Shown: positions 17,682 to 21,283 of the stretch, piece by piece
Layout of the letters: each line of letters opens with the position of its first letter
Numbering within the stretch: position 1 is the first letter of the stretch
NCBI GenBank assembly: GCA_002709185.1
Contig: PAQB01000048.1
Span: 1 to 21,283, forward strand
Direction: 5' to 3'
Length of the DNA stretch: 21,283 nucleotides
Origin: Flavobacteriaceae bacterium
GTDB lineage: Bacteria; Bacteroidota; Bacteroidia; Flavobacteriales; Flavobacteriaceae
Program-made: the position numbers and the translations under genes
Notes under the pieces: model-generated
What the model was told of the DNA's origin: nothing
Databases searched by the model: none
What the model saw: only the letters and a program-made list of their open reading frames with translations

Positions 17682-19609
17682 TCAATAATGAATTTGTTTG
17701 TAATTTCAATTCCATTATCAAATTCAGCCTTAATAAAATACAAGCCTTTTGAAAACTGCCCTATATAAATTTGGTTGGGCCGTTTCTTCTCAAATACCAA
17801 TTCTCCCAAAATATTGTAAAGCTTTACATTATTAATATTTAAATCTGATTTAAAGAACAGAAAATCTTTTACTGGATTAGGAAATAATATCAATTTAGGG
17901 AGAGGGCCATATGAAGATAAACCTAGAGAGGTGTCTTCAACTTGGATACTAAAATTGTCTAATATATAGGTCCCTACATCCGCCCCTAACAATGCCTGAA
18001 GCTGAACTGAAGAGGTTCCTTGTGGAGCCTCATATTCAAATTCATAGTACTGAAAGTTAGTTGATAGTTGAAAAATCTCAGAGGGTACATAAGTTGTGGT
18101 CCCATTGACTTGAGATTTAAATCTCAACCTAAAGGAAATCCCGGGCTGAAATGCTCTAACGTAACACCCAACGGTTAGTTTTTTATCGCTTAAATCTTCT
18201 TCATAAACCACATTACTCAAAAGCACCCTATTGTAATTCTGTGACGAAGTTACGTCAACTCTAGCAGCTGTTGACCCTGAAAATACAGAGGCTGTGGCTG
18301 CAGAAAAAGTAGCTGCAGCATTACCTTGAACAGACAAACTCCAATTGTTAGAATAGCCACATTCAAAGTCGGGGTTTTTAATAATATCTGCGGACGAGGG
18401 ACCATAACACTCTGGCCAATCTCCATCAGCTAACAGGGCCTCTTTTACATCTTCAACCCAAGTTCCAGAAATGACATTATTGATCTGTGGATTGTCAGTT
18501 CGTAAATGAATGGATTTTGTGGATTTATTTCCTGCACACCAAGCTGAAAAAGAAAAACCTCTATTGATGGCTTGTTCTGCCAAATAGCGGTGGTATTCAA
18601 CACGCGAAGCATTTTCAGGGCCATTGAAAGCACCACTTACTCCTGTCTCATAATTAATTCCATCTGCATTGTCTGCTGCAAATTCTCCTAAAGTTACAGG
18701 AATATTATTAGCTTCAGACCATTGTCTGACCGAATTAAAATGGTTGTTAATTGTATTTTTATCGGCATTACTGCCCCAAGTGTAATTAGTATATTGCTCT
18801 CTTGATGAGGCTGTGAAATTAAAAGGTTGATAATAATGAAATGAGGCAATTAAGTAAGGATCGCTATTTAAAACCTGATCACCTATAGTTGTTGGCGCTT
18901 GGTAGGATGTAGAAGTCCCACCTGTTATAATGATGGAGCGTGTACTGTTATTACCGCCCGTAGATCTAATGGCCTCAATAATCATTGCGTTAAGGGCGTT
19001 CATTTCTGCAGCACTGACTTCAAAATAAGGCTCGTTTACAACCTCAAATATGAGTTGTTCGGGATGGTTGACAAAACGATTTGCGATTTGAATCCAAATG
19101 GATTTAAATTTCATTAAATCGGCAGCACGTTTGGCAGAACTGGGTGAGGTGTACACATCAGTGTTTGAAGCATTAAAAGTATCTAAAAATTCAGATTTAA
19201 GTTGAGCTCCGTGAAAGTCAATCACGGTATAAAGACCTTGATTTAAAGACCAGTCAACTACGGTCTCAACGCGGTTCAAATAGGATGGATTGACAGAAAA
19301 ATCTGCGATACTACCATTGTATTGGTTGGAGGTATTTGGGTTAGCGGACCAATTTGAGGTTATCCCTGAAGTTCTCGATCCAAAAAAATCTGCAGGGATT
19401 CTAACATTTGAAAAGCCTGCATTGGCAACATCTATAAAATATTGCTCGTATATAATTGGTGCCCAATTGCCCTCGGTTGGGGCACTCAAAGTATTTCCAA
19501 TGTTTAATCCTCTACCCATGGACTCGACGACTTCCCAAGCAGACATTTGGGTAAAACCAATACTGGTACCCAAAAAATAATAAACTAAAAAAAATAATTT
19601 AAATCTCAT
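17678..19609 (-). CDS. Secreted GH5-like endo-glycanase with CBM-like module and T9SS tail
   Basis: This protein has 643 residues. A signal peptide (~1-20, SIGFTQ) leads into a GH5 (clan A) barrel (~22-395). MGRGLNIGNTL opens the barrel, NVRIPADF and YTVIDFHGAQL follow; E193 in EVVNEPYF is the probable acid/base and E309 in TLGEFAAD the probable nucleophile. A CBM4-like beta-sandwich (~408-555: NPDFECGYSNNWSL, ILDNFSI) and a T9SS sorting domain (~570-643: LILFPNPVKDFLF to NKFIID) complete it, so it is secreted or surface-attached. GH5 includes beta-1,4-glucanases, mannanases and xylanases; the subfamily is not assigned. It probably makes the endo-cuts in this locus. Its ATG lies 16 bases after a strong hairpin with a T-rich tail, and its stop interlocks with that of the HTCS gene. 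Confidence 0.9.
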   Translation of the reverse strand: MRFKLFFLVYYFLGTSIGFTQMSAWEVVESMGRGLNIGNTLSAPTEGNWAPIIYEQYFIDVANAGFSNVRIPADFFGSRTSGITSNWSANPNTSNQYNGSIADFSVNPSYLNRVETVVDWSLNQGLYTVIDFHGAQLKSEFLDTFNASNTDVYTSPSSAKRAADLMKFKSIWIQIANRFVNHPEQLIFEVVNEPYFEVSAAEMNALNAMIIEAIRSTGGNNSTRSIIITGGTSTSYQAPTTIGDQVLNSDPYLIASFHYYQPFNFTASSREQYTNYTWGSNADKNTINNHFNSVRQWSEANNIPVTLGEFAADNADGINYETGVSGAFNGPENASRVEYHRYLAEQAINRGFSFSAWCAGNKSTKSIHLRTDNPQINNVISGTWVEDVKEALLADGDWPECYGPSSADIIKNPDFECGYSNNWSLSVQGNAAATFSAATASVFSGSTAARVDVTSSQNYNRVLLSNVVYEEDLSDKKLTVGCYVRAFQPGISFRLRFKSQVNGTTTYVPSEIFQLSTNFQYYEFEYEAPQGTSSVQLQALLGADVGTYILDNFSIQVEDTSLGLSSYGPLPKLILFPNPVKDFLFFKSDLNINNVKLYNILGELVFEKKRPNQIYIGQFSKGLYFIKAEFDNGIEITNKFIID

Positions 19610-19616
19610 GATATAT

Positions 19617-19645
19617 TAAAATAAAGAGGAGGCCGTGGCCTCCTC
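19617..19645 (-). terminator. Strong intrinsic terminator after the small exported-protein gene
   Basis: A perfect 9-bp inverted repeat (GAGGAGGCC at 19626-19634 and GGCCTCCTC at 19637-19645) forms a GC-rich stem; in practice the outer 8 bp close on a 4-base loop. On the minus strand it is followed directly by TTTATTTT, the layout of an intrinsic terminator. It lies 22 bases past the stop of the 112-residue gene and its T-tail ends 7 bases before the GH5 ATG. It could therefore also act as a leader hairpin or attenuator of the GH5 gene. Confidence 0.8.
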
Positions 19646-19658
19646 AGTGTGTAAAAGT

Positions 19659-19666
19659 TAAATATA
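19659..19666 (-). promoter_or_regulatory. Possible -7 element for the GH5 gene
   Basis: The minus strand reads TATATTTA, one mismatch from TAnnTTTG, between the stop of the small gene and the hairpin. A start a few bases downstream would put the hairpin at the extreme 5' end of the GH5 mRNA. No TTG box is seen at the expected distance, and AT-rich DNA gives such matches by chance. Confidence 0.25.
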
Positions 19667-19667
19667 A

Positions 19668-20006
19668 TTACTTCTTGAAACTTTCACGCTCAAGTTTGGT
19701 GATTTTACCAACCTGCTCTTTACTAAAAACAGTCATTAACTTTTTACGCGTTTCAATAAAAGCAGTACGGTATACTTGTTTTTTCTCATCCTGCGATAAG
19801 TCTTTACCTCTAATTTTCTTTGCATTCGAAACGTACTTATTGTAAAGGGTTTCTTTTAGAAATTCTACATTGGCTTCAGATAAATCCATATTTGAGGAAA
19901 TATATTCAACTGCAGTTGCAACACGTTTTGAAGCAAACTTATTTTCTTGAGCTTCAGCAATAAAAGTGAACATTACGAGCGCACAGGTGATGATTATTTT
20001 TTTCAT
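19668..20006 (-). CDS. Small exported protein of unknown function (112 residues)
   Basis: I chose the ATG at 20006, giving MKKIIITCALVMFTFIAEAQ, a clean signal peptide cut after about residue 20. An ATG at 20042 would add 12 residues and overlap the previous gene's stop. The mature ~92 residues are charged and probably all-helical (MDLSEANVEFLKETLYNKYV, DLSQDEKKQVYRTAF, LMTVFSKEQVGKITKLE). There is no cysteine in the mature part, no known catalytic motif and no T9SS tail, so it is likely periplasmic. The helical pattern with repeated LSxxE/Q-like turns faintly recalls small CpxP/Spy-like (LTXXQ) proteins, but that is a guess. It starts 28 bases after the CBM-repeat gene and is followed by a strong terminator, so it is probably the last gene of that transcript. 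Confidence 0.8.
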   Translation of the reverse strand: MKKIIITCALVMFTFIAEAQENKFASKRVATAVEYISSNMDLSEANVEFLKETLYNKYVSNAKKIRGKDLSQDEKKQVYRTAFIETRKKLMTVFSKEQVGKITKLERESFKK

Positions 20007-20034
20007 TTTTTTTAAAATTAGATAGATGATTATT

Positions 20035-21283
20035 TTATTCAATTATAAACTTTCGAGTGGCCTTACCACCATTGTTGTGTTCTGTTTTCAAAATGTATAA
20101 TCCCGGCGTTAGAGAGGATAGGTTTACAGCCCTAGCAGCGCCACTTTGACGTAAAACTTCCTGCCCTAGTACATTTAGAACACGAAGCGTTCTAACAGCA
20201 GAGGCACTTTGGATATTAAGGATATCTTTCGCCGGGTTTGGAAATACTTTTAATTTTTGTTCCAAAGAAAACTGGTTCACAGACAGGGGTGTTTGTGAAA
20301 ATAAAATTTGATCAATCTTCAATTCTCCTCCAGTTACCAATGGTGGAAGAAAATTACCTTCATCATCAGTTCCCCCTGGTTCAATAATTTGAAACCCAAA
20401 ATCATTTTTTAAACCACTCCAACTCGCAGTTTCAGACATGTCAAAGTCTAGAATTTGAGAATCCGTTGTATTTGGACTCATGTTGGCAGCCACAAAAGTA
20501 TTTTCTCCTTCTGAGTCGGGTGAAACAACTGTCATGCGCGATTTGGTTGAGTTATTTTCTGAAACGATAATTCTAACGTATTTATATAGGTCAGCATTGA
20601 CCGCGTATAGTTCCGTTTTGTTTAACCTCGAGTAGGAACTTGGAGACATATCAAGTACAAGTTGGCCAGCAGATTGCGAAACTGTAACACCATTTGCTCC
20701 AATAAAGCCTTCCGTACCATTTTCGAAAGTATAATCGTGTTTTTCTATTAAAATTGGAGCAGTAGAAAATAAAATACGATCAATCTTTAATTCTCCACCA
20801 GAATCCACGACAGTTGGTACACCATTTTGATCAAACTCTTGCTCGATGACTTGGAAGAAGAAATTATTTTTTAAACCAGTCCAATTGGATACTGCGGACA
20901 AATCATATTGTAAAATTTGAGTCGAAGTTGTGTTTGGATTCATGTTGGAACCCACTGATAGGTTACCGGCTTCGCCCGGAGCTACCAAATTTATTCTTGT
21001 CTTTGGTGAATTGTTCTCTGATACATAAAATGTAGCGTATTTATAAACATCTGCATCTACTTCATAAACCCCCGATTGTTCTACTTTTGGGTACAGGTTG
21101 GATCCCATGTCCAACACAAGCTGGCCTGCAGATTGTGAGGCGGTAGTACCATTTCTTCCAACAAAACCTTCTGTATCCTCGTCAAAATTATAGTCAACAC
21201 GCTGTATTGCTGGAACCGAGGATATAAATTCAATTTTTTGTATGGTCAGCGAACCGGCCTCAGTCACCCAATCATTTGCATTG
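20035..21283 (-). CDS. T9SS-exported protein with tandem CBM-like repeats, N-terminus missing
   Basis: The frame is open to the right edge (416 codons including the stop), with ...NANDWVTEAGSLTIQ continuous upstream of a GTG at 21267, so that GTG is not the start and the N-terminus lies outside the window. Two tandem modules of 153 and 151 residues are visible, preceded by the last ~20 residues of a third (GSLTIQKIEFISS matches GELKIDRILFSTA). Each module begins Y-F-x(4)EGF(V/I)G, contains SQSAGQLVLDM, YKY..., VSENNS and ends GGELKID(R/Q)ILFS. This looks like a carbohydrate-binding beta-sandwich, but I cannot name the family. A T9SS sorting domain closes it (KVFPNPAKDILNI, LNVLGQEVL, TPGLYILKTEHN, RKFIIE). 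It may be a surface glycan-binding protein or the binding part of a large enzyme whose catalytic domain is outside the window. Confidence 0.85.
   Translation of the reverse strand, partial: NANDWVTEAGSLTIQKIEFISSVPAIQRVDYNFDEDTEGFVGRNGTTASQSAGQLVLDMGSNLYPKVEQSGVYEVDADVYKYATFYVSENNSPKTRINLVAPGEAGNLSVGSNMNPNTTSTQILQYDLSAVSNWTGLKNNFFFQVIEQEFDQNGVPTVVDSGGELKIDRILFSTAPILIEKHDYTFENGTEGFIGANGVTVSQSAGQLVLDMSPSSYSRLNKTELYAVNADLYKYVRIIVSENNSTKSRMTVVSPDSEGENTFVAANMSPNTTDSQILDFDMSETASWSGLKNDFGFQIIEPGGTDDEGNFLPPLVTGGELKIDQILFSQTPLSVNQFSLEQKLKVFPNPAKDILNIQSASAVRTLRVLNVLGQEVLRQSGAARAVNLSSLTPGLYILKTEHNNGGKATRKFIIE
20287..20739 (-). repeat. Tandem CBM-like module, copy B (C-terminal)
   Basis: This is a 151-residue unit starting HDYTFENGTEGFIG and ending GELKIDQILFSQTP. 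It aligns with copy A almost without gaps over the first ~70 residues (EGF-IG, SQSAGQLVLDM, YKY, VSENNS) and again at NPNTT/SPNTT, W-GLKN and GGELKID. The linker before GGELKID varies in length and sequence. Confidence 0.85.
20740..21198 (-). repeat. Tandem CBM-like module, copy A
   Basis: This is a 153-residue unit starting VDYNFDEDTEGFVG and ending GELKIDRILFSTAP plus a 5-residue linker, directly joined to copy B. The residues just upstream (to the right edge) match the end of a further copy, so there were at least three. Confidence 0.85.

Noticed and set aside
20007..20042. Upstream ATG for the small exported protein
   Set aside because: It would overlap the end of the CBM-repeat gene and put 12 extra residues before a signal peptide that is complete from the ATG at 20006.
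21265..21267. GTG as the start of the CBM-repeat gene
   Set aside because: The frame stays open and sensible upstream to the edge, and the residues there complete the end of another repeat module, so the gene is cut by the window.
1..21283. tRNA, rRNA, CRISPR, insertion sequence or phage elements
   Set aside because: The window is almost fully covered by PUL genes, gaps are 228 bases or less, and I saw no repeat-spacer pattern, transposase or cloverleaf sequence.

Overview
The window looks like part of a polysaccharide utilization locus (PUL) from a Bacteroidota member, most likely a marine flavobacterium. The evidence is the AT-rich DNA, a SusC/SusD pair, a hybrid two-component (HTCS) regulator, type IX secretion (T9SS) C-terminal tails ending in KFII(D/E)-like sequences, and three sulfatases, which suggest a sulfated glycan. 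There are ten protein-coding genes, two of them cut by the window edges. I see no RNA genes, mobile elements or CRISPR array.

Left block, all minus strand, read from 13322 down to 1: susC, susD, a GH30-like hydrolase with a CBM4_9-type module, three different S1-type sulfatases, and after a 135-base AT-rich gap a right-handed beta-helix protein with a CBM22-like module that runs off the left edge. Spacings from susC to the last sulfatase are 17 bases or less, with one stop/start overlap, so this is one operon. The beta-helix gene may be read through or have its own promoter.

Centre: a 228-base divergent region (13323-13550) separates susC from the plus-strand HTCS regulator (13551-17681). 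It holds a good Bacteroidota -7 element (TAAGTTTG) facing susC and a small inverted repeat overlapping it.

Right block, minus strand, converging on the regulator: a partial protein with tandem ~150-residue putative binding modules and a T9SS tail (right edge), a 112-residue exported protein of unknown function, a strong hairpin terminator, and a GH5-like hydrolase with a CBM-like module and T9SS tail. The GH5 gene and the regulator interlock at their stop codons within one TTAA.

Working model (inference): T9SS-exported GH30, GH5 and perhaps the beta-helix protein bind and cut the polymer at the cell surface. SusD/SusC capture and import the oligosaccharides, and the sulfatases, which have signal peptides but no T9SS tail, desulfate them in the periplasm. 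The HTCS senses a product and induces the locus. The CBM22-like module and the GH30 make a sulfated or otherwise decorated xylan-type substrate one reasonable hypothesis, but the sequence does not settle the substrate. Maturation of the sulfatase cysteines needs a formylglycine-generating enzyme that is not in this window.
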